Source: Eucommia ulmoides
Lineage: Eukaryota > Streptophyta > Magnoliopsida > Garryales > Eucommiaceae
Length of the DNA stretch: 64,000 bases
Assembly (NCBI GenBank): GCA_016647705.1
Contig: CM028330.1
Location: forward strand, 52,936,897 to 53,000,896
Direction of reading: 5' to 3'
Shown here in pieces: positions 23,510 through 35,200 of this stretch (within the stretch, counting starts at the first letter, position 1; each line of letters begins with the position of its first letter). A program made the translations under genes and the position numbers. The notes under the pieces were generated by a model, which searched no databases, was not told the origin of the DNA, and saw only the letters and a list, made by a program, of their open reading frames with translations.

Positions 23510-26500
23510 TTACTTGGATTTTTTTTGGTCAGAAACCCTTGAGCCAGCGATCTTGCAAACGGGTTCTTCCTTTGGTTTAATAAGTTTTAAGGCCGGGTGA
23601 ACCTTGAGATCTCCCATTAGTAACTTTTGGCCGACATCTAATTCACTTAGATCCACATCGATAAAAGGAGGAATTACATCTGCTGGGCAGAGGAATTTAA
23701 CGGTTCTCTTTATAATATTAAGATAAGCGCCTGCAACAACGATATAGATTCAAATATATAACGTTCATTGATGAAAGATTTAATAATGAGAAGAAGAGAA
23801 TCTAACAGAAATAAGGGCGCGTTTGGTTTCACGGAATTGGAAATGAAAACGTGTAATTTTTTATTCCAATTCTGGAACTTCAATTCTGTGCTACCAAACA
23901 CTACTTAAAGACAAAGCCAACAGAAGAACAGAAGTGGTTGCTCATTTAGAAGATGATAATAATAATCAGGAATCCAAATAGCTTTTGTATATAGTCAAAC
24001 TTAGGTGGTGTTGGTTAGGTGTCGTTTGGTAACGGTTTTTTAAAAACAATTTTTTAACATAAAAAATATATTTACGTGTTAAAGAAATACTTTTACTTAA
24101 AATTAAGGGGCAACCCAGTGCATTAAGTCTTCTGCCATTACGGGTTTTTGGGAAGGTCAGATGTATGCAACTTTACCCCTATATATAGAGGTTGTTTCTA
24201 AGATTTGAACCCGGAACCTCTAGATCACAATGGAGCAACCTTACTATTGTAAGTATCACGTTGTAGATATACTATCTTCATATTATCTCATATGATATTG
24301 TTGCATCGAAGTTTCATATAGGGCAGGGAGAGAATTTGAGTAGAGATGTCCTACTCGGTCTAATGGAAGAAATACAAGAACATATTCTTTGTTTTCTAAA
24401 AAAAAAGTACTTCAAAACATATTTTTACGTTTTTTGTTTTTATTTTTAAAGTACTTGTTAAGCACAAATCAAATGCTACTATTGTGTGTGTGTGTGTGTA
24501 TTGGGTTCTTAACCCTTTGTAAATGGATGAGCTCATGACACATTTTCAAAATGGAGTGCTCTGAATTATGTTGTTTGCAGATGATATGTTACTAGTTTAT
24601 AAAACTAGTAAAAGTCTTAACACTACGTTAGAAAGTAAGAGAGAAGCTTTGAAATCTAAGGGCTTTAGGATTAGTAGAAACGAGACGGAATAACTATTGT
24701 GCAATAATAGTTATACTTGGAGAGACAGAGTAGCAAAAATTGGGGATCTGGAGGGGTCCTAAAGTTGATCATTTTAGATATTTATATTTTATAATTCAGG
24801 GCAATAGTAATATTGACGATATTATATACCGAGTCAAGACAAGATGGCTAAAGTAGAGAAATGCCATCGGAGTGATATATGATCATACAATACTATTGAA
24901 GCTGAAAAGAAAATTCTAGAAACTACAATAAGATCGACGATTTTATATAGTTAGAATGTTGGGGGGTAAACAAGTAGCATGCCCAAAAAGTGTATAGTTC
25001 AGCATACCCTTCTTTTAAAAATAAAAAATAAAAAAACAGGCAAACGAACACTAGCAGAAGAGAAGCGTATAGTTGGCATACCCTTCTTTAAACCAGGGGA
25101 TACATCTTCTCCCCTGTAGACAAGAGGAACATCAACCTTCAACAAAGCACTCGAAGGCGCCCTTATGAAAGTCACATTAAGAACGGCATCTGTACCCGCA
25201 TGTAAGTGAAGCTGCAAATATTATAGAACAATATATTAGCATATGACCTACCCCTCCCCCAAACACACACACACAGAGAGAAAGAAAAAACAAAATTTGA
25301 ACAATTTAATAAAACTGTGATAAGACCAATGATTGTAGATGGCTCAAAATGTTGGATGATAAACATAAAGCATGTTCACAGTAAGTGTAGCAGAGATGAG
25401 GATATTAAGATCAATAACTGGTAAGACAAGAATGTATTGGATTAGGAATGAGGCTAGGAAAAACACCCATTGAGTATAGGATGAAAAATCATCTACAATG
25501 GTTTGAACATGTTCATAAAAAAACACCTATAGAGTGTAGAAGCACCAGCTAGAAGATGTGATTTAATTCAAATAGAGGATATTCCGAGATGAAGAGGTGT
25601 GGCTAAGAAAATGTGAGAAGAGATAAAATTGATGTAGAGTGACCTTTGGCCTCTCTCAACCCCAAAAGCTAACTCATGAGGTGAGGCTTTCCCACACTCT
25701 TATAACCTGACCATCAACTCCTTCCACATAATATGTGGGATAGACCCATCAATCTCCCCCTCAAACATGGCTTTTGGTCGTCTACCCCTCGACCAGCCTC
25801 TCCCTTTGTGGCTATTGGGCCAGAATTGTTGTAATTTGGGCTCTGATACTAGTATAGGGTGGTCGTGGCCCTCTCTCAACCCCAAAAACTAGCTCATGAG
25901 GTCATGAGGTGAGGTTTTCCAAACCTGAACCCCAGCCCCTTCCACTTCCGATATGAGATAGACCCAACATTTGAGAACATGTTCCTTTCTGCAATCAATT
26001 TCACCATGAACAAACTGATCCAGTTGCTTAAATTTATTCAAATTTGTACCAAGAGTAAGCACTTGCAGAACTTGATTATAGTGCATTTTAATTGTTCGAG
26101 AGAGCATCAAATTTCACAGTTAAACTGATGAAAAAGATCGTCTAATTCATTAGCATCACTATAAATGAGAAAATCCCTATGTTTTTGCACAATTTAAGAG
26201 CACAGCTCAAAAAATGTATAATCAAGCATAAGAATGTAGTTTCATATATTAAAAAATCATGGAAAATCACAATGAAATCGCTAGTATGGAGACAAAAGAG
26301 AATTACCGATCTTGGCAAGACGCGGACTCTCTCGATGAGTTCATCGGACTCGAATTCAGGCCGGACCTCGAGATCGAAGAGCCGGGATAGAAAGAACGAT
26401 CTCCCCAAATGGTTAACGAGTTTTTTGATCTGGTTGGTCTGAACCGAGATCAGCCGCTTGTTGCCGCCGTGCTGGCCGTCCTCCTGCTCGAACACGATGC

Positions 26501-26768
26501 TGGGGACACGACCGGCCTTCCGCAACTTGGCGGAGGTGTTGGAGCCGGAGGCGGCGCGTGGGACGGCGCGAATTGTCTCAGCGTGTTTGGGGTCTGGTCT
26601 AGGGAAGCCTTCGAGGTATGTGAGTGGTGCTGCTTCGGGTTGGAGGTGGTCGTGTTCGAGTACGGCGGCGGCGGATGCCGATTGGGAGAAGTACCGGAGA
26701 TGGTGGTGGTGGAGGTGGAGGTGGAGGTGGAGGGATTTGGTGAGAACTGACCACCGTCGGATCAACAT
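23510..26768 (-). CDS. Mitochondrial bL25-type ribosomal protein (ribosomal protein L25/Gln-tRNA synthetase anticodon-binding-like), 3 exons, about 270 aa
   Basis: Exons on the - strand: 26768-26307, 25211-25082 and 23730-23510, with GT-AG introns at phases 0 and 1. Together they give 813 bp. The ATG at 26768 is the first Met in frame and begins MLIRRWSVL, followed by a His/Leu-rich and then Ser/Ala-rich stretch without acidic residues, as in a mitochondrial targeting peptide. The mature part has KLRKAGRVPS, EDGQHGGNKRLISVQTNQI and SRLFDLEVRPEF. Exon 2 has TFIRAPSSALLKVDVPLVYR and DVSPGLKKG. Exon 3 has LCPADVIPPFIDVDLSELDV and VCKIAGS. These match the bL25 family (5S rRNA-binding protein of the large subunit). 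Placement in the mitochondrial ribosome is inferred from the presequence. Both introns hold transposon remnants on either side of exon 2. Confidence 0.9.
24114..24252 (-). mobile_element. Au-type SINE remnant in intron 2 of the bL25 gene
   Basis: On the - strand there is a Pol III B box (GGGTTCAAATC, 24202-24212) near the 5' side and an end reading TGCACTGGGTTGCCCCTT. This matches the Au family of plant SINEs as I remember it. It lies in intron 2 (23731-25081) in the same orientation as the gene. Confidence 0.7.
24510..24990 (+). pseudogene. LINE reverse-transcriptase fragment 1 (antisense in intron 2 of the bL25 gene)
   Basis: Conceptual translation gives MDELMTHFQNG, LFADDMLLV (the FADD catalytic box), SKGFRISRNETE, FIIQGNSNID and a degenerate TILYS block. 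These are the order and motifs of plant non-LTR retrotransposon reverse transcriptase C-termini. Several stops and frameshifts break it. Confidence 0.75.
25325..25636 (+). pseudogene. LINE reverse-transcriptase fragment 2 (antisense in intron 1 of the bL25 gene)
   Basis: The translation begins RPMIVDGSKCWMINIKHVHS, equivalent to the RPTMLYGSECW block at which fragment 1 ends. It continues to the GLNMFIKK (RWFGHV-like) block and the RGVAKKMWEEI (RGRPKKTW-like) end. It is degenerate. Fragments 1 and 2 overlap by about 15 codons and lie on either side of bL25 exon 2. Confidence 0.7.
25633..25969 (-). mobile_element. TRIM (terminal-repeat retrotransposon in miniature), in intron 1 of the bL25 gene
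   Basis: Two related terminal repeats (about 25633-25751 and 25853-25969) share CCTCTCTCAACCCCAAAA, CTCATGAGGTGAGG and GATAGACCCA. On the - strand the right copy begins TGTTGGGTCTATCTC and is followed by a PBS (CTAGTATCAGAGCCC, near 25839-25853). The internal part is about 100 bp and non-coding. The flanks read ATTGA and TTTGA, an imperfect 5-bp match. Confidence 0.75.
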
Positions 26769-26888
26769 CTGGGGTCTGTTTGTGTTTTGGAGAGAGAGAG
26801 AGCAGCGAGGGTTAGGAAGGGTTTTTGTGATGGGGATGGTGGAAAAGAGTAAGACTCGGCGGGTACCGAGTTTAACTCGGTGAGTTAT

Positions 26889-27486
26889 TGATGTCAAAAG
26901 CTGGGCCCCTTTTGGTTATTGTTTCCGTTCCCTGATTATGGTTCCCGCTCCCAAAATTTTGGAGTTAATGTACAGAAATCTGTTTCGTAAACACAATTGT
27001 GCTTCCGAAATTGTGAAAGTATTTTAAAAAAAATTCTTGATGTCAAAAGTTGGATCCGTTTGGTAATTGTTTCCATTCCCTAATTATTGTTCCTGCTTCC
27101 AAAATTTTAGAGTTAATGTATAGAAACCTGTTTGGTAAACACAATTGTGCTTCTGAAATTGTGGAAGTATTTTAGAAATATTTCTCGATGTCAAAAGTTG
27201 GGCCTCGTTTGGTTATTGTTTCCGTTCCCTGATTATTGTTCCCGCTCCCAAAATTTTGGAGTTAATGTATAGAAACATATTTCGTAAACACAATTGTGCT
27301 TCCGAAATTGTGGAAGTATTTTAGAAATATTTCTTGATGTCAAAAGTTGGGCCTCGTTTGGTTATTGTTTCTGTTCCCTGATTATTGTTCCCGCTCCCAA
27401 AATTTTGGAGCTAATGTACAAAAACTTGTTTCGTAAACACAGTTGTGCTTCTGAAATTGTGGAAGTATATTAGAAATATTTCTTGA
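26889..27486. repeat. Four tandem copies of a MITE-like unit of about 148 bp, just upstream of the bL25 gene
   Basis: The start ATGTCAAAAG recurs at 26891, 27040, 27188 and 27337. Each unit continues TTGGGCCTCGTTTGGTTATT, then a TTCCGTTCCCTGATTATTG block, CCAAAATTTTGGAGTTAATG and AATTGTGGAAGTATTTTAG. The copies differ at only a few positions by eye. The same sequence occurs singly and inverted at about 58795-58980 in an ALMT intron, so the unit derives from a dispersed element. The array begins about 120 bp upstream of the bL25 ATG. Confidence 0.88.
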
Positions 27487-29239
27487 ATTACTTAAGAATT
27501 TGAAAAAAAAAAAAAATGATTCATATTCACTTCCACAAAACCATTTCCACCGTCACGCTGGTTAACAAATATACATATTTATTATCATACATTTAAAGAA
27601 AAATAAATAAATTTTACAATCAAAATTATTTTGTTTATATTCTCATAAATTAAAAGAAACAATTTCAAAATAATGGTCGTTACCAAACATGTTTTTATTC
27701 TTAGAATACTCCAGTACATAAACAGAATTAAAACAAACACCACCTAGAGCACTCTTTGCCCAACCCTAAAAAAAAATAAAAAATACAACTCATTCTTCAA
27801 AGTAAATTAGTGATGAAATAACAAAAAATATATCCATTAAAAAACTACATGCCAGCACAATCCACTTTTCAATCAACAAAGTTTTTAACTTTACAAGATT
27901 AAAATAAATATAAAATTTGAGGTGGCGTTTAGTTAGTGTTTTCATTTTTCTGAATCCATGAATAGGTTGGGTTGGGTTGGATTGAGAATTTTGGGAATAG
28001 AATTACGTTTGGTAACGACAATTTTTGTTTTGTACTGAGAACAGAATGTGTTCGGTAACGATTTTATCCTAAAACTATTTATTTTTTTGATTTTTTTTTT
28101 TTTGTTTGGCTGCGGCCGGACTACCAGCGGCAGCAGTGGAGGTGGCCGGACAGCAGCCGCTGGCGACGGTCGCAGGAGGTGGACGCCGGCGGCGCAGACG
28201 GTCGCCGGCGGCAGCAGAGGTCGCCGGAGGTGGCCGGAGACGGTGGCGGGTGATGGTGATCAGCCGGCAGATGAAAACGGAAGTTGAGAACTTTGAGTTG
28301 AATATTTTTGGCATAAAAAGAAATAACTTTTTTTTGTTTCTGATTTCTTTAGGATTTTGAGAATCAATTCTTACTTTTGGGGTTGAGTTGAGTTGAATTT
28401 TGTGTTTGCCAAACGCATTCCCAAAAATCAAACCCAAACTTTTTGGGTTGAGTTGGATTGAATTTGGTTAGGAACACTAACCCAACGGGCCTCAGACTCG
28501 ATTTGAAAAACCTGAAAGTCCACAAACACACACCATATTTTATCAAAATTATAATTCTCTTACTACACATTTCTATTCTCCTAATTACAGAGCACATAAA
28601 CATAATTCTCAGCCTCTTTTTTAAGAGAAAAAAACACCACTTTAACAAAATGATAATGACTTAAATGAAGTCTCGAACCATTACAATATCCGATGAAAAT
28701 TTACACACTTAAAACTATTTTTGTTTACTTTATATCAAACAAGATAATAATTCAATAAAAATCAATATTCTCCATCTATTTTGTACACGTCAATATAATC
28801 ATTCACCAAATCACTACTAAACTCGCACGTATAAAAAAAATCAGATAAAACAATCCATTCATACTTCAAACTAATATTGAATTGACATATGTACAAAAAG
28901 ATAAAAATCTAATAACATAATCAACTGAAAATGGACAAGAACATAAATAAAAGCTAATTTTTCCATGAAAATTAGCGTTTACATAACAATTAACAACCTC
29001 AAACAACAACAAATACACACACCAAACATGATATATTACACAAGTGGTATAAATATTCTGAGTTTCTTTCAAGCAACAAATAGAAAGGAACCGGTTGCTT
29101 GTCATAGGACGATACGATGATAAATATTCATACAATCATTTTTTTTTTTTTTTTTTTTTTTTTGAGAATTTTGAGATTGAAGAGAGGGGGGGAGGGGGGG
29201 AAGAGAGAAGAGAGGCTACCGATCGTCGGAAGGTTATAT
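27487..29239. other. Intergenic stretch: MITE remnants and GC-rich island
   Basis: No convincing gene. It contains a MITE-like pair of ends (about 27925-28030 and 28340-28480, GGGTTGGGTTGGATTG and the inverted form) around a GC-rich island (28105-28285), and downstream AT-rich DNA. It ends in a T23 run (29141-29163) and a CT/GA-rich tract (29164-29215) just 3' of the AAA ATPase stop. Confidence 0.6.
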
Positions 29240-32200
29240 TTATAGGAAGTAAGATAATTGCTCTTTTTTCCTAGAGCCTCCTTCTCCATACAGATCATTC
29301 CATTGCTTCAGCTCACCCATTATAGATCCTTCAGATGCAAAGCTAGCTGCAACCTGCAAAAAAAGAAAAAAAGAAAAAAAAATTGTGTTTTTCAGGTAAA
29401 ATATAGATAAATTTGGGGGGTCTATGTAAAAAAATCCAACTATAAGGGTGCCTTTGGGTGAGGTATTAAAAGAAATTTGATTTAAACAGGAATTTTTAAT
29501 TTTTTTTTGAGCTTTTTGCACTTCACACCCTTGAAGTTTTAGAGAAATTCTATTTTAGCCCCTGTCCTTTTAATTCACACACATGGGTGATTCTGTGTTT
29601 AACATGTGGCTGATTTTTGTCATAAAAAATGACAAAGTTACCGATTTGGACTGACTTGACACGATTTAAATACGTCGGGGTTTAATGTGTTCAAATTAAA
29701 AATACAAGGATCAAAGTGGGATTTCTCAACTTTAGGGGTGAAAAGCAAAAAAAAACACTTTTTTTTTCCAGAAATTTTCTTTACAAAATTTTTTAAAATC
29801 CTTTTCCAAATCAAATTGGTTCTCCAAATACCACCCAAATGCACTCTAAAATGTCAAAAAAATAGCAATTTCCAAGGACAAAATGGGAAAATTCCAGTGT
29901 TAATGTGCAACTATAAGGGTGCGATTGGATGAGGTATATGAAATAACTCAATTTGGAAAAGGGATTTTTAACTATTTTTTTCATAAAGAAAATTCCTATA
30001 AAATCCTTTTCCAAATCAAATTTGTTCTTCAAATACCAACCAAAACGAACTGTGATGCACTATAAAAATGAAGGTAACTGTATAAGGACCCGTTTGGCAA
30101 ACATTTCAAAGGGGCTGATTTTCAATATCCAAACTGAATTTTGGAATTTCCAATTTGTGCGCCAAATGGGTATTAACCGGCTGAGGAAACAGTCACATGC
30201 TATTTTTTAATATTTTTTTTTGCATAAGTAAATTAAAAAGATAATTTTACCAGATTTTTTGCTTCCCTGAAATCCACCATGTTTAATGGCCTTATAGTAA
30301 TTACTCTTTCCTCTTTATTTTCTGTGGCTGGATCGTCTTCAGAGCTCTGCACCTCCTCTGCTCTTTGTTTTTTCTTCTACAAAGTTCAGAAAATATTGAT
30401 TACTCATATTTCAAAGAGAAAAATAATGACAAAATGATATTTTCTTAAGGTGCGTTTTGATGAGGTGTTAAGAAAAAGGAATTTGAATAAGGAAAAGGAG
30501 TAAAAAGAGTTAGGGATCTCTAATACAATTGGAATTCGTTTTTCAAATACCTCACCCAAACGCAATCTTATGATGGATGAAAATAAACTTAATAGATCCT
30601 TGAACCCTAAACCCCAAAACACACAACCCCCCCCCCCCCCCCAAAAAAAAAAAAAAAACCTAAAACCAAAACCCGGAAAATAAAAATTGAAAAGGGACAA
30701 AAAAAAAAAAAAAAAAAAAAAGAAAATTTCTTTAGCATAATTTTATGAATCTCAAACCCAAATGAAATTAATTCTTTCTTCAGATATATCAACCAAACGC
30801 AGCCTTATGGTGGATGGCGATAAACTTACTAGATCCTTCAAAATTGTGATTACTCAAATTTCAAAGAGAAAAAGAATCAGGAAAAAAAAAAAAAAATAGT
30901 ATCTTAAGGTGTGTTTGGGTGATGTATTTAAAGGAAAAAAAAAAAATCATTTAAAAAGAATCTATTAAGGATGGATGTATTTGAAGAATTTATTCACGGT
31001 AGAAAAAAAAAAATCATTTAAAATTTATTAAGGGTAGAAAAAAATTCATTTAAAAAGAAAAAAAAAATCATTTAAAAAGAATTTATTAAGGGTAGAAAAA
31101 AATGTCGTTAAAAATAATTTATTTAAAAAAAAATCAAAAAAAAAATTGTTGAGAAAATCTATTAAGGGTGCATTTGGTTGAGGTATTTGAACAAATTATC
31201 TGATTTCATATTAAAGAAGAAAATTGATTTGAAAAAGCCATTCATGAAATTTTCTGAAGAAAATCCCTCAAGGGTGCGTTTGGGTGACGTATTTAAAGAA
31301 AATATGTGATTTTAAATATTCGTTTACAAAATCAATACGTCTTTGAATACCTTACCAAATGCACCCTAAGCAAATTTTAAAAATCTCCAATCTAAATAAA
31401 ATTCCTTATTCAAAAACATCACCCAAACACGCCCTTATGGCGGACAACAATGAAACTTACAAGATCCTTGAGCCTTTCCTGCTGTATCAACTCCCTAACC
31501 GGTCTGTAAGCAGCCGTAGTGCACAAATTCTGTTAATTAACAGTGTTTTTCGGGGTTAAAATCGGCAAAAATAAAAAATAAAACACAAAAAATAGAAAAA
31601 TCGCATAATAATACAACCTTCAGATCACTTCCACTATATCCTTCCGTCATAGTAGCAAGCTCCTTATAATCTAATCCTTCATCGACTCTTTCTTTTGCCA
31701 AAAGGGTTTTCATAATCATTTCCCTGTTCTCGACCGATGGTAGACCAACCATAATTCTGTTAATTCAAAAAAATTATTATTAGATTGTTCTTCAAATAAG
31801 TCGCTCAAATAAGTCGCTTGTAATATTTTGTCCACTTTTTTTCTATTTACTTATTTGTCTTTTAGTTAACATCAACTAGATTAAATGATACTAAAGTTAA
31901 CATTAACTGAAATACTAGTAAGGACTATGTTCAAATTGAAACTATGGGAACCAAAGCGAGATTTTTGTCAAACTTCAGGGGCACAAAGTGTCAAAGCCCC
32001 ATATTAGTAAGGACTTCAAAATAAATTTATAAGGACTAAAATATAAATTGCTCCGTAAAAATGACAATAAAAATTGATTACCAAAAAACAAAATATAAAT
32101 AAAAATTTAAATATAAATTTGCTTGTAGTTACCTTCTCTCAAAACGCCTGATAATTGCCTCGTCAAGGTCAAATGGCCGATTTGTCGCCGCAAGAACAAG

Positions 32201-35200
32201 AATCCTTTCCCCCGGTTTAGTCAACAGCCCATCCCAATGCGTCATGAACTCGTTCTTTATCTTCCTCATGGCTTCATGTTCCCCGGCTCTCGACCGTTGC
32301 CCGAGCATACTATCAACCTCATCCACAAATATAATAGTCGGAGAAACCTTGGCTGCAAGAGTGAACAAAGCCCGAACATTCTTTTCGTCTTCACCGAACC
32401 ATTTAGAAGTGATTGTGGACATTGATACATTAATGAAGCTTGCCCCGGCCTCCTTTGCAATTGCTTTGGCTAGCATTGTTTTTCCTGTGCCTGGAGGCCC
32501 GAATAAGAGGATTCCTCTACAGGGCTTTAATAGGCCTCCTTTGAATAGGTCGGGCCTTCTTAAGGGTAGCATTACTAGCTCTTGAAGTGATTCTTTGATC
32601 TCGTCCATGGCGCCGATATCAGTGAATGTCACGTTGATGTCGTTGGCGGGTATGACTTCGGGCCTTATCCGCTTCTCAAATTCATTATCGGGAACTTCCT
32701 GATGCAATAAAAACATTGAAGATTTTGAGGAAATGTTCATCTAGGGCCTGTTTGTTTCGTATTCCAGATAATAATCTCTATTTTTAATTACTCAAAACGT
32801 TTTTACAGAAGAAATTTTACAATATTCAATGTACCACATCACCTACTTAATATTATAAGTTTGTTATTTTTATAAGTATTTGAACTTTTTTATTCATATC
32901 TTCATTATGTATTTCTCCACAAATTTTCTCCGTCACAAATTCGCCTAACAAACATCGATATTTCAATCAACCACATTCGTTTTTACTTTTTTATTTTTGA
33001 ACACATTATTAATAAATATTCTATAGAAATATTATTTTCAAAAATAGTTTTCAAAAACTAAACCAAACAAGAGCATAAGTGTTTTGGTTCCAATTTTTTT
33101 GGGAGGAGAAACAGAAATTTTGGAACAATTTTGTTCTGTTCCCGTTAATCTATTCTAAAATCTGGGAACATAATACAAATAGATTTTTTTTTTAATTTTT
33201 TGTTCCCATATTTCTTTATCAGGAAACTGGGAATAGAAACACTAGAGACCACGTTAAGTCATATTTCTCTATCGGGAAACTGGGAATAGAAACACTAGAG
33301 ACCCCGTTAAGTCATTTTTTTCCACCTAAAATTTTCATGGAAATAATAGAGACCCCATACGAGCATGACTAGGCTCTTTAGAGTGCGTTTGGATGAGGTA
33401 CTTGAGAAATGCACTCTAATTCATTCTTCAAATACATCACCCGAACGCACTCTAACAACCGAGACGGGGAAAAACATGGCTCAATCTTTTTTTTTCTTTT
33501 TTTTGGGAGGGGGGGTTGTGGCTCAATCAGAATTAATGTACTCACTGGAGGTTTTGCTGCTGCAGCCGAGCCATCTCCATCCTTTACTGCTCCAGCAGAG
33601 GCTTCAGGTCCACTTTTACTATCGGCCACTGTGTTTTCACCTTTTGATTCTGGTTTCTTAGTACCAGCCTCAGCCCCCCGTGAATCCTTAAATTCAAAAA
33701 AAAAAAAAAAAAAACATAGCATATGAATTCGGTGCCCGGTTTACATTAATGTAAGATTATTACAGATAATCAAATAAACGAACCTTCGAAACTTCATCTT
33801 TTGGATCCAATTTCATAGTATCCTTTCTAACAGATTTACCTTCCTGGAACAAACTCAAACCATGGGACAAACTGTACCACAACCAAGACAAGTAATTTAG
33901 TAAACAATGGCTAACGGATAAACATTTAATGTGGCTTTGTTTTCTGTTTCTACTTTTTTTTCCCTTCTGTTCCCAGAAAACTTGAAACAGAGGTGGACGT
34001 CTGAAACAAAAATAAAATATGTTGCAGCTATGCTCCCATATTTTAATAACAAATTTCTGAGAAAAGAACATATTTAATTTTTTGTTCCCAGATTTATGTT
34101 CCATGTATTCTTCTACAAGAAATGAAAAAGCAGAAAACTATATATATTTTGTGTGTGTGTGTGTAACTCTGAGTATTTCGGCAGGAGCAGGGAAGCCGAA
34201 TGGGAGTGAAGGAGGAGACCGGAATTGCCCATAAAGCATCTTAAAAACAGTCAAGTGCATGGCATGTGATTGTTTTCCATCCAAAATTGTAATGGGGATA
34301 ATGACTTGGACTATAGTGGAATAATTCAGAAACTTTAAGGTGTTATATGTTCAAATTGAAACCATGGGGACCAAAGTGAGATTTTGTTCAAACTTCAGGG
34401 GTACAAAGTGTCAAGACCCCAATTTCTGGGAATGGAACAGTATTGTTCCCAGATTTCAGTATCTCTTCCAATAATCCTAGGAACAGAAATAGAAATTTGG
34501 GAACCAATAAAAAAAAATATACGACGTTCCCACATTTTTATAACAAATTTCTGAGACAAGAACACAGGCATATTTGTTTTGTTCCCAGATTTCTGTTTCA
34601 ACTCCACGTTTTTTAAGAACAGAAACAAAAAAAAAAAAACAGAAACTTTCAAACAAAAGCCACTTCACCAACCAAATATTAAGCCAAAAACAAACCTTGC
34701 AGATGAGATCACAAGCTTCCCATTTTTGTATTCCGGATCCTTGGTATTCATCAAGTGATAAGAAATTGCAGACACCACAATTTCTTCAATATAATTACCG
34801 AGAACCATCGCATCTGCCAAGCAAATCGAACCTAAATCCTCACAATCAAGATCATTAGCCGCAAGTACCTCAATTATGTGGTTCTTGTTATCCTGAAGCT
34901 GAATAAGCTTCATGTCTTCCTCCAGTTGAGACTTCCAGTTGACAAGGTTTGTTTCATCTTCAGGTGGTTTGATTTCGATACTGTAAGGGAATACAGAAGA
35001 AAGCCTTTCATCTACTTCTCTGCAATCATTTCCTCGGTCTATAACTTGTGAACCTAGGATCAGGACTGGTCCAGACAGTTTTTTTAACATTTTCTGGAAC
35101 AAAATGCATATCCTTTGCGATCGGTGAAGGAGCTTGTGAACATCCCTTAGATAGAGAACTATGGGGTTGCTTTTAGATACAACTGCAAGAACCTGTACGT

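Noticed and set aside
26409-26883. + strand frames of 113 and 141 codons over bL25 exon 1
   Set aside because: Antisense shadows of the bL25 exon. The - strand frame has the conserved domain.
26769-26897. Upstream extension of bL25 exon 1 to 26897
   Set aside because: The codon there is TTG in the tandem-repeat border. The first ATG is at 26768 and starts a plausible targeting peptide.
28048-28437. Frames of 79-120 codons in the GC island
   Set aside because: Compositional, open on several frames and strands, no start context or family. Kept only as a finding about the island.
32244-32585. A 113-codon + strand frame opposite the AAA domain
   Set aside because: Shadow of the AAA ATPase coding exon on the opposite strand.
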